64,000 nt of DNA from Hemibagrus wyckioides (Eukaryota; Chordata; Actinopteri; Siluriformes; Bagridae), in assembly GCF_019097595.1 (NCBI RefSeq), contig NC_080714.1, forward strand, positions 10,468,259 to 10,532,258. The letters are read 5' to 3'. Shown here piece after piece: positions 26,330-38,465 of the stretch. The notes below the pieces were generated by a model. That model worked only from the letters and a program-made list of their open reading frames with translations, was not told the DNA's origin and made no database searches. Position numbers and translations under genes: made by a program. How positions within the stretch are numbered: position 1 is the first letter of the stretch; each line of letters opens with the position of its first letter.

Positions 26330-26960
26330 TGTCCAGACTGGCTCAAGCTGACAGGATGGCTACGTTAACAACTCTTTACAACGATTTTGACTAGAAAGTT
26401 GTCCCAGAAAGCACAACACACCAAACCTTGAAGTGAAATGGCAACAAGAGCAGAACTCCACATCAGGTTCCACTCCTGTCAGCCAAGAATAAGAATCTGG
26501 AGCTGAAGAGGGCACAGGTTCACCAAAACCGGACAGCTGAAGACTGAAAAAACATTGTCTGGAATCTCAGTATCTGCTGTGACAAGCAGATGTTAGATGG
26601 ATAGAATTTGGTGTCAACAGCATGAATCCATGGACCTAACCTGTCTTGTGTCAATAGTTCCTACTACTTCTGGTGGTGTAATAACGTAGGAAATGTTTTC
26701 CTGGCACACCTTGGGCCCCGTAATTCCAAGTGAGTATTGTATGCATTGTTGCTAACTGGTTCACTGGACAACTCTGAGTTCAGTTTACCTCAGTGGCTAC
26801 CACAGTCACCTGATTTGAACCCAATCAAGTACCTTTGGGATGTGGTAGAATAAATGATTTGCAGTACAAATTTGCAGCCCACAAACCTGCAGCAATTATG
26901 TTATGCAATCATTTCAAAATGTAAGAGAATTTCGTTCCATGAAGAATTGAGTATTTCTGA
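26330..26960 (+). mobile_element. Tc1-like transposase pseudogene, second family
   Basis: It carries the phrases ACAGCTGAAGACTGAAAAAA, GTCAACAGCATGAATCCATG and CCACAGTCACCTGATTTGAA followed by CCCAATCAAGTACCTTTGGG. The last encodes the WPQSPDLNPI..LWD-type motif that carries the DDE region of Tc1 transposases. Several deletions and stops interrupt it. Pieces of the same family appear at 51230-51800 and 59110-59760. Confidence 0.85.
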
Positions 26961-27733
26961 TATGGTATTCCAAATGAAGTGTATTTCTGCCTAGAACAGT
27001 ATGGAGTTCATCTTCAAAATTTTACAGACCATAGGTGATAAACATATTAGCACTTTCCAGACCTCCAACAGCGTATACGACCAAGAAACCACCAACTGTT
27101 TGCTTGTTTGGCGCCATAGTCTTTAATCTAAGCACATTCATACACTAAATCATTCTGTGTTTCTCTGTGTATGCATGGCACTGCTGTGGGTGTGTGTCAC
27201 TGTTTGTTGTCCTAACTCAGCCACTGCCAACGTGTAAATCACTCGATAATTGTGTACTTGCTCGCCAGTAATGAGAGAGAAGGAGAAGCTATGTGTTTCT
27301 TTCCTCATTCTTTCTGCCACAGTGAAGAAGTGAAGTGGCTCCTACTGCTGCTGTGCTGGCTGCATAACAAACTCTATTAAAAGCGCATCATTCATGTTTC
27401 AACGGGAAATAAATACAAAGCCAGCAAGTTCACACAGACACATGATAGCTCACATCAACAGTTTTGGACACAAATACTCCTTATATGCCTGATAACTGAT
27501 GTAGCTGATGTAGTCAGAGCTCTGTAACAGGTCAGATTGTTCACTTGTCCATAATCAAAAGTTAGTGAAAGAACCATTATAAACACTGTACTATCCAGGA
27601 AAATAGAAGAATTTGGCAACTTGGATTTCATGTAATAGATGTAGAAGTTAAGTTATATTTTAAAAATAATAAAATTATGTACCTGAAGATTAGCAGGAGA
27701 GTGAGTCATGTGTAAGTGCTGCATAATGGTTAC

Positions 27734-27927
27734 CTCTCTAGTTCAGAGATTGTCTTGTCCTTTTCAGTGCGCTCTGACTCCAGCTCTCTAAGAACTCCCA
27801 AAAGTCTGTCCACCTCTGCCTTAGATTTCCCAGATTCCTCTTTATGGAATGTCACCTCTTTTTCAAGGACTTTTAATCGCTCTGAGATCTCTGAATTCAT
27901 TTGTGAAGACTCTTCTCTTTCAATGGC
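27734..27927 (-). CDS. erc2: ERC2 coding exon with the AEVDRLL coiled coil
   Basis: This 194-nt exon encodes 64 codons plus two bases. The peptide runs from AIEREESSQMNSEISER through KSKAEVDRLLGVLRELESE to KDKTISELE. It starts after CTAAAG and ends GAGAG|GTAACC, leaving a split codon beginning AG (phase 2). The start corresponds to the ERC2 residues AHNIEDDSRMNPEF, and AEVDRLL is a family hallmark. In mammals the following codon is completed by exon(s) that begin the VKDQNKKVANLKH segment, sometimes via a tiny alternative exon. The phase-2 end is incompatible with the phase-0 start of the next visible exon at 12167, so an unseen exon must lie between. Confidence 0.92.
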
Positions 27928-28162
27928 CTTTAGACACACATAAATATGCAAAGATCAAAAATGTATCAAAAGAAATGCAACTGAATTAGTCAGATAAAAT
28001 AGGTTAATTTGATGTTACAGCTAATCAGGTATGATGTGGCATATATTAATTAGTTTGAAATAACTCATAGGAGACTTTGCTTCAATTTCTATATACAAAT
28101 GTGGGTAAAACAAGAATGAAAGGGATCCCAGGGCAGGAACAGCAACTGTTCAAAACAACAGG

Positions 28163-28195
28163 TTTATTCTGGAAGATTTTCTCTTCCAGAATAAA
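28163..28195. other. Perfect 14-bp hairpin
   Basis: TTTATTCTGGAAGA is followed by a 5-base spacer and then its exact reverse complement. It is intronic to ERC2. It is too short for a typical microRNA precursor and not flanked by obvious transposon sequence. Confidence 0.8.
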
Positions 28196-29092
28196 TTTTA
28201 CACCATCTCATTACCATTTGCGAGGCTAGGACTGTTTATAGCTTTTTTTTTTTTTTTCTTATGCTCTGTCTTTTCCCTAAAATTTGTGTCTTATGGCTTG
28301 CATTTCTATCTGTTATCCTTGCTTTTATTTCTTATTTTCATTATTTGCTTTCACATCGCTCTCTAGAAAAACGTAGGTGCAAAAGAAGCTGAAATTCATG
28401 CTAAAAGAAGGATATTATGAATCTGATAATAGAGCAGAGAAACACACATGCACTCCACAGATACAAACACACCGACACAAACATACACCGACACTACAAC
28501 ACAGATGGGTCATGCGATCATGTTAGATTAATAGGTACATCTTAGTGCATCTTACCAATGACTTTCCATGCAGCAGACTCTATATCGGAGAGAACAGAGA
28601 AACACACACACAATTAAAAAGCAAATAATTTATAGCTGACAAAAATATTGTTTCTGGTTAGTGACTAAGTAATCAAGTAAGAAAACCACAAAAGAACAAT
28701 GATAATAGATTACGTGTTCCCTTTGGCAACTAGACATTTTATTATTTGAGTGCTATGCAACACATATTTGTTGTTGCTATTTTTTGGATATAAATGAATA
28801 CGATATGATGTAATAGGTGGAGTGATTCAGAAGAATGTCACCTGAGATACCCTTGTTAACAAAGATATACTAATGAAATGCAATTATCTAACATTTATTC
28901 ACCAAATTCACCTGTTTCACCCACATTCTAACTTATTTTGTCTTGTGTGTTTTTGATACTGTGCTACTTCCCCAGCAGAGTTTTTAAACAGATAGTACTC
29001 TTAGTATCTGTCTTTAAAAACCTTAAAAATGAATTACAGTTTGAACTGTATTTAATTATGTAGCAAGAGCATAAGCAATTAATGTAGTTGTT

Positions 29093-29303
29093 GTTCTTTC
29101 AGTTTTCTGGGGGGTCACCACAGCAGATCATTTAGTTTTACACCGGATGCCCTTCCTGCCCCAACCCTCCCATTTAATCTGAACTTGGAACTGGCACTAA
29201 AAGTTAACTCTTCAGTGCCTGGGTTAGCGCCCAGCTTGGGAATCGAACCCGGGCTGCGGCAATGAGAGCATGGGATTCTACCGCTGGACCACCAGGAGGC
29301 ACA
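29093..29303 (-). repeat. tRNA-Glu-derived SINE with RTE-like tail
   Basis: On the minus strand the head at 29301-29229 reads CCTGGTGGTCCAGCGGTAGA, then an anticodon arm with CTC, then GCCCGGGTTCGATTCCC, clearly a tRNA-Glu derivative. The acceptor stem is mispaired, so it is not a functional tRNA. The far end (29093-29145) contains the complement of a tail like that of the RTE-type LINE at 39856: a CTTTC(A/G)G(T/C)TTT run and GGGTC(A/G)CCACAGC. Confidence 0.8.
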
Positions 29304-29304
29304 T

Positions 29305-29560
29305 AATGAATGAAATGAAATGAACGAATTGGCCTTTATTTGTCACATATACATTACAGCACAGTGAAATTCTTTCTTCGCATATCCCATCCTTGGAGGT
29401 TGGGGTCAGAGCGCAGGGTCAGCCATGATACAGCGCCCCGGGAGCAGAGAGGGTTAAGGGCCTTGCTCAAGGGCAACTTGGCAGTGCTGGGGCTTGAACC
29501 CCTGATCTTCCAGTCAATGACCCAGAGCCTTAACCACTTGAGCCACCACTGCTCTCAAGA
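29305..29560 (-). repeat. tRNA-derived SINE, well preserved
   Basis: Read on the minus strand: GTGGTGGCTCAAGTGGTTAA (A box), GGGGTTCAAGCCCCAGCAC (B box), CTTGAGCAAGGCCCTTAACC, then a body, and a 3' end GACAAATAAAGGCC. It ends in a short (ATTTC)-like repeat. It abuts the tRNA-Glu SINE in the same orientation. Diverged relatives are at 23340-23530 and 35195-35352. Confidence 0.85.
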
Positions 29561-30005
29561 AGCAATTAATGAAGTATTAACATAAATCAGTTACATCATG
29601 AAATCTCGCTTAGATGCTGGCCCTGACAGGTATTATCACTAATAGTATTATACAGTATTTAGATGATCAAAATGTGTGGTAAAATCATTTTGGATATCCA
29701 AAAACCAATTGCGTTAATAATTCAATTAATTCAATAACTCAATTCGATCATGTAGACCAGATTTATACATTTCAGTGACCTTTTTTTTCATTGGGGTTAG
29801 TGTGCATGGCTGATGTTCTTGGCTCGTTTCATTATAGTTGTTGATCTTCTGAACACTTTTTCTTTGGATGCATTTTGATCTCAGTATCAGCCTGATATCT
29901 GTACATTTGCTCTCTAAATTTCATCAGAATGTAGACTTTGCAATGAAAGATGAAAGCAGGTAAAACTGATGAAAACCTGACAGTATGAGCTTTCCAGGGG
30001 TATTT

Positions 30006-30655
30006 TGACTGGCATATGTTCAGAGAGGCTGCAACCAGTTATGACACCTCCAACTTGGAGAAATACATGACATCAGTGACCAGCGACATCAGCAAATGCA
30101 TTGATGATGTCACTGTCTCTAAGACCATGCACTTTCCAGAAGCTATGGATGACTGGGTAGGTGTGTGCAATGCTCAGGAGCTGAGACTCAGAGCAGGTGA
30201 CAAGGCAGCCCTAAGAATAGCAAGGGCCAAACTGGAGAATCCACAGCATTCCGTCCAGTTGTGCTGAACTACATCTATAGTTATTTAAGGATTTTATAGT
30301 TTATTTATAGCTATTTATATTTAAGGGAAAATACATAGCTGCAGGCAAGTCCACCTCTCCTTGCAATGACCAGTGCCAATAACACAGCATTAATTATTAT
30401 ATTGTAATATCTTTTTGCACTAGAACTGTGTATTAGTTGGTACTGCACTATACTTCACTATGCCAATTGTCCCATTGTAGTAATTATTGCACAGTCTTAC
30501 ACAGTGTCTGTTTGCCCATGTGTACTCTATGTAGTCCTGTGTAGGTCTATGTAGTCTCACTAAGTTCTGTGTATTCTCATGTAATTCTGTGTTGTTTTTT
30601 GTAGCACCATGATCCCAGAGGAACTTTTCTTGTTTTACTGTGTGTATATATATAC
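30006..30655 (+). mobile_element. 5'-truncated non-LTR retrotransposon
   Basis: An open frame at 30016-30267 encodes DTSNLEKYMTSVTSDISKCI, then a segment ending AGDKAALRIARAKLENPQHS. This matches the linker between endonuclease and reverse transcriptase of teleost LINEs. The downstream sequence to about 30655 looks like the 3' untranslated part of the element at 17926. The reverse transcriptase is deleted, so it is a dead internal-deletion copy. Confidence 0.8.
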
Positions 30656-31086
30656 CAAGGTGTAAGATGGACCAAAGACCAAGGTGTAAGATGAACAATT
30701 TCCTTGTTAGACAAATAGTGAACATATGCTAGCCATATGACAGGTGTTGGTAGTAGATTGAGCACACTCCTATGGCACTGATCCAGCACAAGTCTTGACA
30801 TCAGCATATTAATATCCTCAAATTGAAAGCCATGTGGCTAACACTCCAATAATTTTTGGAACTCTTAAAAGGCTTACATATACTAGTGCAGACCAACAAC
30901 ACCACAGTGGTGTTTTACATCAACCACCAGGTGGGTTAAAATTGCAAGTGTTTTTAAAGCAAGGTCTAGACTTGGACAGATGTAAATCTTCACTCTGCAG
31001 TCAGATGGTGAATTTTTATCAGTGGAACACTTATGAGTCAATATAGAGCCACTAATTTCAATCAAAAGCTAAGAAATATTGCATAA

Positions 31087-31579
31087 TGTCACGATTCCCA
31101 GTCTCGGGCTTTGTTGCAGAGCGCTCTACCGACAGTGCAATCTCAAGTCCACTAATATTCCGGTTTATGTTATGTTTTATTTTCTCTGTTTTTACTGCGC
31201 CATGTGTGTTTGTTTTGATTAATGTCGTGTCTCCGCCCATGTCTCGTTATTGGTTGTTCCCTGAGTGGGAGCTCAACTGATTATGATTGTTCTCACCTGT
31301 TTGTAGTTTTGTCATACCTGTGTTGTTTCCTCATGTGTTGTTTCATGTTTAGATCCTGTGTTTTTGACGTTCGTTTCTGTTTCCTACTTTTCCGAGTTCT
31401 TACCCTACCCCGTTCATTTCCATTTTGCTGATTACCCAACCGCTGCCTGTTATGTGAATTTCAAATTCGCCTTACGTTTTGGTTTATTTGCTGTAGTGTA
31501 CAATAAAGCCTTCTAAACTCACACATGCATCCATGCTTCACTCCACTAGTGGAGGCCTCAGTACCTCTGCTGTGTGACA
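31087..31579 (+). mobile_element. Solo LTR candidate
   Basis: The stretch begins TGTCACGATTCCC and ends GTGTGACA, a TG...CA frame with a short terminal inverted repeat (TGTCAC/GTGTGACA). Near the end is CAATAAAGCC, a polyadenylation signal as expected in an LTR, and the base composition is T-rich and unlike the flanks. It has no internal retroelement genes, and a clear 4-6 bp target duplication was not seen. A Ty3/gypsy-type solo LTR is the best guess. Confidence 0.5.
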
Positions 31580-32929
31580 CGTGAATTATTTTTCAAAAAA
31601 GTCTGTTTTTAAAAAATGGCTGTATGTTGTTGAAGAATGAAAGCCCCATTCCTTTGAACATTATCTTATCATTTCCTTTACACCAGTTTTAACAGCAAAA
31701 ATATGTATCCCACTTTTAAGGTTTCATAAATGTTTTGAGTATTTTAGGGATTGATAGACTAGTTGATGACTACATTCACTAGATTCCATTGTGTGAAGCT
31801 GTCAACTTCATGATGGAAATACAGTGATAAGGAAATGCTATATAGATGTAAATCAGACTATGAGACTCCACTGGAAAAAGTGTTTGTTTACAGCATTTTC
31901 ATGTGCTTTAATAGAACATTATTACTTTCATTGGTCAGGACTGCTTAGAGGATTTTATTATTATTAACCTTTTTAAAAAAAAAGTTCCCGGAAAGGTAAA
32001 ACAAAAAAGAAGAAGGAAAAAAGAAAATAAAATTAGAAATGTAGTATACATAAGATAAAACACAATACAGCTTTTATTTTTGGTGGTGAATTTAAGTAAA
32101 TTGTTTCTGAAGCCAACTGAGCTACATAAACAAGTTTTTTCTTTGCGGCTCTTTTTGTGGTTTTCTTTCTCAAGAATATCTCCCCAGAGCTTGTCTTTCA
32201 TAAGATTTTTTCATTCCTCTAATTCATTATGAAATTAAACTACTCTCTCATTTGCCAACACTTTTACAAGAGCACCACATGTACTGTGTATCGCTGACAG
32301 TACAAGGCACCAATTGTTACAGGAACTTGTTTTTTTTTTTAACTCAAGAAAAATAACCTGGAGATAGATGTGGACCATAGAATTAACTTTCTTCAGCTAC
32401 TACGTGGTTTCCTGATTAATTTTGTTGTTGTAATTGCCGGGAATGTGCAACTTTAAAACACTGGAAAAAGATTGTTTTCATTTGAGTAAAGTGGGAAAAA
32501 CATTGAAGACATTAAATTGAAGATTGTAAGCTTACACACCTCCCAGGTGCTGCTTTCAGCTGACAAAAACATTCAGTGTTATTGCAGTGAAACTACTATA
32601 TAATGATCATCATACAAAATAATTGTTTAGAGAGCTCTTCTCTAAATACACACTAAAGTAACTAAAGTCTATAAATCATACAGTTCAAATAATCTAGAAG
32701 CATGTCTCATCACAAGTATTATAAACAAAATCGGAGAGAAAAGTTTTAGTAGTGTGGAGCCCTAGATAAGGAAGCATATAAAGATAACCTTGTAGATACA
32801 TCTGTATCTGTTAAACACAGGAGCTTGATGTAGTACCTCTACTCATGTTCAAATTGATTTATATTGTTGGCTGTAAAAGATTCAACTTAACTCATCTTAA
32901 TATTATACATATAGATTTTTGTTGCTCAA

Positions 32930-33905
32930 CCTTATGAGGCAATCACTGTAATCAGGTGATTTCTGTAACTCTCAATTAGACTTCTGCACCTGTTGACTGG
33001 TATTTTTGGTCCACTCATCATGAGCAAACTGCTCCAGCTGTCTCAGGTTTGAAGGGTGCCTTCTCCAGACTGCATGTTTCAGCTCTTTCTATAGATGTTC
33101 AATAGGGTTTAGATCAGGGCTCATAGAAGGCCACTTCAGAACAGTCCAATCTTTTGTTCCAAGCTGTTTTGGGTCATTATCCTGTTGGAGGACCCATGAC
33201 CTGTGACTGAGACAAAGCTTTCTGACACTGGGCAGCACATTTCTCTCCAAGTACCTTGTTAGTCTTGAGATTTCATTGTACCCTGCACAGATTCAAGATA
33301 CCCTGTGCCAGATTTTTGCATCTGTGAACATAGAGCTGTTGTGACTTGCCAAAAAGCTACAGTATCTATCCAAAGGACATTCTCCCAGAAGCTTTGTGGC
33401 TTGTCACTAAGCATTTTGGCAAATTCCAGTCTTTTTTTTACAATTTACTTTCTTGACCTTGGAGTTCACCTCTAATATCTTCAGAGGTTGTTCTGGGCTC
33501 TTTGGTTACCATTCGTATTATCTGTTTCTTCAATTTGTCATCAATTTTCCTATTTTGTCCACGTCCAGGGAGGTTGGCTACAGTCCCATGGACCTTAAAC
33601 TTCTAAATAATATGTGCAACTGTAGTTACAGGAACATCAAGCTGTTTGGAGATGGTCTTACAGCCTTTACCTTTAACGTGCTTGTCTATATTTTTTCTAC
33701 TAATCTCCTAAGACAACTCTCTCCTTAGCTTTCTGTGGTGCATGTTCAGTGTGGTGCACACCATGATACCAAAGAGCACAGTGACTACTTTTCACTCTTT
33801 AAACAGGAAGACTGACTGATTACAATTTTAAAGACACCTGTGATGCTAATTACAGGACACACTTTATTTTAACATGTGCCTATGGTCAAATTATTTTCAA
33901 TCTTT
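32930..33905 (-). mobile_element. Tc1-like element relic, reverse orientation
   Basis: The plus strand has the complements of transposase motifs: TTCAATAGGGTTTAGATCAG gives the DLNPIE-type motif, and GGTCATTATCCTGTTGGAGG gives the DNAPxH-like region. Near 33560 CCACGTCCAGGGAGGTTGGC gives a GRP linker. The whole is in order but broken by deletions and stops. Confidence 0.8.
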
Positions 33906-33974
33906 TCTAGGGGTACCATCATTTTTGTCCAGGCCTGTTTCATTAGTTTGTTGTTTTTTAATGCTTCTGTTGAA

Positions 33975-34310
33975 CCACAATTCAAAAGCAATGTGTAAAG
34001 CTGTGTATAGGCTGCATAGCCACAAACTAGTCAGAGTGCCCATGTGGATGCCAGCACACTACCGGGCTCATAATTCCCTCGTACTCAATCGGATCATCTT
34101 TGGGATATGTTGGACAAACAATTCCAATCTATGAGGGCCCACCTTACAACTTACAGGAATTAAAGCATCTTGGGATCAAATACCACAGCACATCTTCAGA
34201 GGTCTTCTGGAGTGCTTCAACAGGTCAGATCTGTTTTGTTGTCACAATGGGGACTAACACATACAGTATTAGGTTGGTGGTTTTAATGTTATGGTTGATC
34301 TGTGTATGTG
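33975..34310 (+). mobile_element. Internally deleted Tc1-like element
   Basis: Plus-strand peptide pieces include YRLHSHKLVRVPMWMPAHYR (N-terminal domain region), followed directly by C-terminal pieces such as GPPYNLQELKHLGIKYHSTS. The joining removes the catalytic centre. The right end TTTTAATGTTATGGTTGATC resembles the TIR of the 20350 and 37884 elements. Confidence 0.75.
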
Positions 34311-35194
34311 GGTGAACAATACAAAAATCGAGTACATATTTTATTGGTCATATGAAAAGTTTTGTGTGTGTCTATCTAGATATTCAGTACAGTATAACCT
34401 TTTACATGTCTTGTTTGTTTATGAACTGTAGATATTCAGATACAGTATGATCACAGAATGTTCACAAAATTCAGCCGCTGTGCTGAGTCTATTTACTTGA
34501 TCTGACTTAAACAATAAGGAGTACAAAAGATAGATGGAATAATGTGTTTTCTAACAGGCCAGCCACAAAACTGGCCAAAATCCATCCACTCCATGCTTAG
34601 TTTACACTACCCTTTACGCATCAAGTGCTTTATATACTAACCGTCATTCAGCTTCCAGACTAAACTGCGCTTTTAAACAAAATGATGAGCCATGAGAAGG
34701 TCATCACGGAGTTTCAGTGTATGTATGCATGTGGTTTTAAAGTATTACACATACTTACGAAATTACAACCACACAACATTACATTATAACAAACACACCT
34801 GACAATTTTCCAGGATAGGGTAGAGCTTTCAACCATATGAGTAAACTAAGGAAGACTCATCATGACAGTAACGGAACCACAAACGGATACACATTATACA
34901 GTATATAGACAAATTAAGTAGTTTGTGGGTGAATTAGTCTGTGCTAATGCTTAAAGTAATAACCTGCTTCAGGAGCTAAGCATGCATAATGTAGAGTTAA
35001 TATCCAAAATGCACACATCACATTCTGACATCATACCAATGGCAGTGAAATAATTGAACTGCTATACAGGCTTAACATTTATAGAGCCATGTCTCAGTTA
35101 ACTGTTATATAAAGTGAAAAATAGACTGTTTTGGATCAAGTGCTATTTTCTAAGTTGATGAATAATGAGACTGGAAACAATACTTCCATACTTA

Positions 35195-35352
35195 AAAGCA
35201 GTGAATGGTTAAGATTTTGGGTTACTGATCAGAAGACCTACACAAGTCACCAAGCTTCCACTATTGGACCCTTAACCCTATGTACTCCAGGGGTGCTGTC
35301 TCCTATCTGACCCCAGCTTTCTAACAAATTCACTGTGCTGTACTGTAGAAGT
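35195..35352 (+). repeat. tRNA-derived SINE
   Basis: It contains GGGTTACTGATCAGAAGACC, GACCCTTAACCCTATG, CTCCAGGGGTGCTGTCTCCT and CACTGTGCTGTACTGTA, all in the order of the SINE at 29305 read on its own strand. Confidence 0.75.
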
Positions 35353-37788
35353 GAAAAGGGCTTTTTATTCTTTTCTACATTTTATTCTTTTCTACTGATT
35401 CAAACAAATTCACAGATAGTAATGCAAGAATTATATAGATTACATAGAATACAGTATATGTTGATTTCAGTGCTGACCATCTACTCATTCATATATCAAC
35501 ATATTAGTATTTTTATCATTTTATCATTTATTTGTTTGTTTATTGGATGGACTCAAGGGCAAGAAATTGTCTTTAAAGGCAATGGTTTACATGTTATTGA
35601 AAGGAAAGACTATTTCAGACACCTCTACTCAAGAAAAATCTACTCAAGGAAAATCAGAGAATGCCATCTCCATCCCTGCATTATTCAGTTAAGTAACTGA
35701 ACACTACCCACATATGCCTATGATCTAGCAACCTTTGTTCTGTTCTTCTGTTTTTCAATGCCCATATGCTCTTTGACAGCCAGTGTGTGTGTGATGACTT
35801 CATGCCTGTGTGATAACCATCAGGAAGGCTTGGTTTGCAATTCCAAAACAGTCCCATTTTGTTTATTTGCACAGCAGGCATATCACTGCCCCACATCAGA
35901 GATTTCCGACAGCATGGACTATGGGTCTCCACCTTCTTCCAACTGTTACCATCCTCCACATAATGCTCTTCAAAATGAAACCCTTTTTGTAAGTATGAGA
36001 AGGCTACAGACAAGATTCACTCTTCAGGTCACAGTAAAGAGGACTGTGGACTGGGGAGAGACAGATGTAATGAAAAGAAAATGTATATATACTGTATATA
36101 TACTGTAACTGTAAACATCAAAATCCTTGAAAATTCTCTGTAGAACCCTATAAGACCTTTGAGTGTTTCTCCACTAGAAACAATTCCAAACTACAAAACG
36201 TTTAAAAAGCTATGAACCTTTAGTGACACAAAGAACCCATTGAAGAGCCCTTAAAGAAAGATTTTATATAGTGTTGTATCCCAGTTGCCTGTTTTTTAGT
36301 GTTCCTTAGCTTGGAAGCATTCTTTTAATTGCACTTAAGCAATAAAACTATAAAACACCTATTCCCAAGTAATCTAAACATTCTCCAAAACTGTGTGCTA
36401 TGTAAACAAAATGATTATATGCACATTCGTATGTTACCTAACTTTTGAAGCCTGTTAATACTGTAATTAAAGCTTTAAAATGCGGATGTTGTTTATGTGA
36501 TTTTGATTATTGCAGAAAAAGACAAGCGGGACATTCCTTGAAACTGTTTGTGGCGCAGAGTCAAAGTGCAATAAGATATAATTTTCCTGGAATGATATGT
36601 GTGCATATAAAAGAAAACATTCTCGTAAATTTCAGCACTCTGAAAGATTGCCCCAGCATGTTCCCTGGAACAATGAGGAGTCTGCTCTAGCAAAAGGGGG
36701 GATGAGCACTAAAAGATAGATCTATAAATTACAATCATTTATTTCCCTCTTTCTCTTTCCTCTCTCAGTGAGAACAAAGCACTGGCAGTTTTTAGACAGG
36801 AGCCTGTGTACACAGGTGGGATCCTGAGAGTATAGTATTTACTTTTCACTGTTGATGTTAAAATTTCAGATATAGGTTACATTGGTTTACAGTACTAACA
36901 GTGCAGACATAAAATTCTACAATCTTCTTAAGTTTAAAAAAAAAGTATAAATTATATTTGCATATAAACACATGCAATAAAAAAAAATACTGGGAACCTG
37001 TATGCAATAATGCACATTAGGCCATGCAGTTATTGGAAAATATTCATACTGGGGTGGTGTGATTATTCATGTCAATCTGGATTATTTACCAACAGCATGT
37101 CCCAATGTGTCTTATTCCTGTCATGCTACAGTGATTTGCCAACAATTACAATTTTTAATTTGATAGTGAATGAAATAACATTCTTTTTAACCATTTATGG
37201 TTACATTTAATATTAGGGAAAGACTGCAAGACAAGTTAGTTCCTGTTCTCACTTACATTATAGCAGCTACAAACAGTCATTCACTTGTTCTGTGGGTTAG
37301 TAAGACAAGTCAATTTAGTTGTAATGTTACTGAAACACCACAACACATATCAGAAAACTTACTATTGAGCTCAGAATTCAGTTTGTCTCTCATCCTCCTC
37401 GGTTCAATGTTGTACTGCCCACTTTAGTACCCAAAAAAACAAATTCCTTTTTTAAAATCTGGGCCCTAGAAAAGGTATCCCTTCCTTAGAGGGAGTCAGG
37501 CTTCTAAGGCAGTACTTTTTAGCACCCAATTGGCTGCCTCCAATTTTAGATCTACAGAGCCCGAACTGTACTCTGTGGACTTACAGGTTCAAGATTCTAA
37601 GGCTCAAACTCATTGTGTTGTGATAGGCATGATAGATCAAAGGACACACACTTTCACATTGAGATTCCTCCACAGGAAGTTCCTCAGGTTCGCTTTTGGG
37701 ATCGAGGCCTACAAATATTAAGTTCTTTTAGTTTAGCCTTATCATAGAGATTACTTGCCTACAAGTAATCTGTGTGCAAATGGGATAG

Positions 37789-37799
37789 TATATATATAT

Positions 37800-37883
<84 letters not shown>
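37789..37883 (+). repeat. (ATAG)n microsatellite
   Basis: About 24 tandem GATA/ATAG units ending exactly at the terminus of the adjacent Tc1-like element, so the element probably inserted at the edge of the tract. Confidence 0.97.
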
Positions 37884-37885
<2 letters not shown>

Positions 37886-38360
37886 CAGGCACAACATTAT
37901 GACCACCTGCCTAATATTCTGTTGGTCCTCAAGGACCAATGAGGCATTGACTCCACTAGATCCCTGAAGGTGTGTTGTGGTATCTGGCACCAAGATGTTA
38001 GCAGCAGATCCTTTAAGTCTTGTAATTTGCGAGGTGGGGCCTCCATGGATTGGACTTGTTTGTTCAGCACATCCCACAAATGCTCGATTGGATTGAGATC
38101 TGGGGAATTTGGAGGCCAAGTCAACACCTCAAACTCACTGTTGAGCTCATTAAACCATTTGTTCCTTGGACCACTTTTGATAGATACTGACCCTGGCAGA
38201 CCAGGAACAACCCACAAGAGCTGCAGTTTTGGTGATGCTCTGATCATTGTCCCTTGTCAAACTTGTTCAAATTCTTATGCTTCCCTGTTTTTCACACATC
38301 AACTTTGAGGACAAAATGTTCACTTGCCTAATAAATCCCACCTACTACATATGCCTGATA
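37884..38360 (-). mobile_element. Tc1-like element, internally deleted
   Basis: It starts ATCAGGCACAACATTATGAC and ends TATGCCTGATA, giving recognisable terminal inverted repeats. The minus strand encodes [20 protein letters not shown] and then DVLNKQ, LKDLLLTSWCQIPQHTF and LVESMP, which is the C-terminal DDE part of a Tc1 transposase. The N-terminal domain and most of the catalytic core are deleted, with upstream residues joined directly to C-terminal ones. Confidence 0.9.
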
Positions 38361-38363
38361 TTG

Positions 38364-38465
38364 ATCAGGCATAACATTATGACAGGTGATGATCTCCTCA
38401 TCATGGCACCTGTTAGTAGGTGGGATATATTAGGCAAGTGAACATTTTGTCCTCAAACTTGATGT
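38364..38465 (+). mobile_element. Second Tc1-like end in head-to-head orientation
   Basis: This starts ATCAGGCATAACATTATGAC and is the reverse complement of the end of the preceding element. Arms of about 50 bp at 38296-38346 and 38414-38465 form an imperfect palindrome. The second copy retains AGGTGCCATGATGAGGAG-type sequence (in reverse) that the first has lost. Confidence 0.85.

Noticed and set aside
28566..28589. 24-nt minus-strand micro-exon with AG and GTAAG borders
   Set aside because: It would keep the frame where the missing ERC2 exon is expected, but its peptide (SLLHGKSL) has no family counterpart and the acceptor is weak.
29229..29301. Functional tRNA-Glu gene
   Set aside because: The acceptor stem does not pair and the sequence continues into a SINE body.
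36640..36693. Minus-strand REHAGAIFQSAE as the missing KEHASSL exon
   Set aside because: Only three residues in a row agree, and there is no usable donor.
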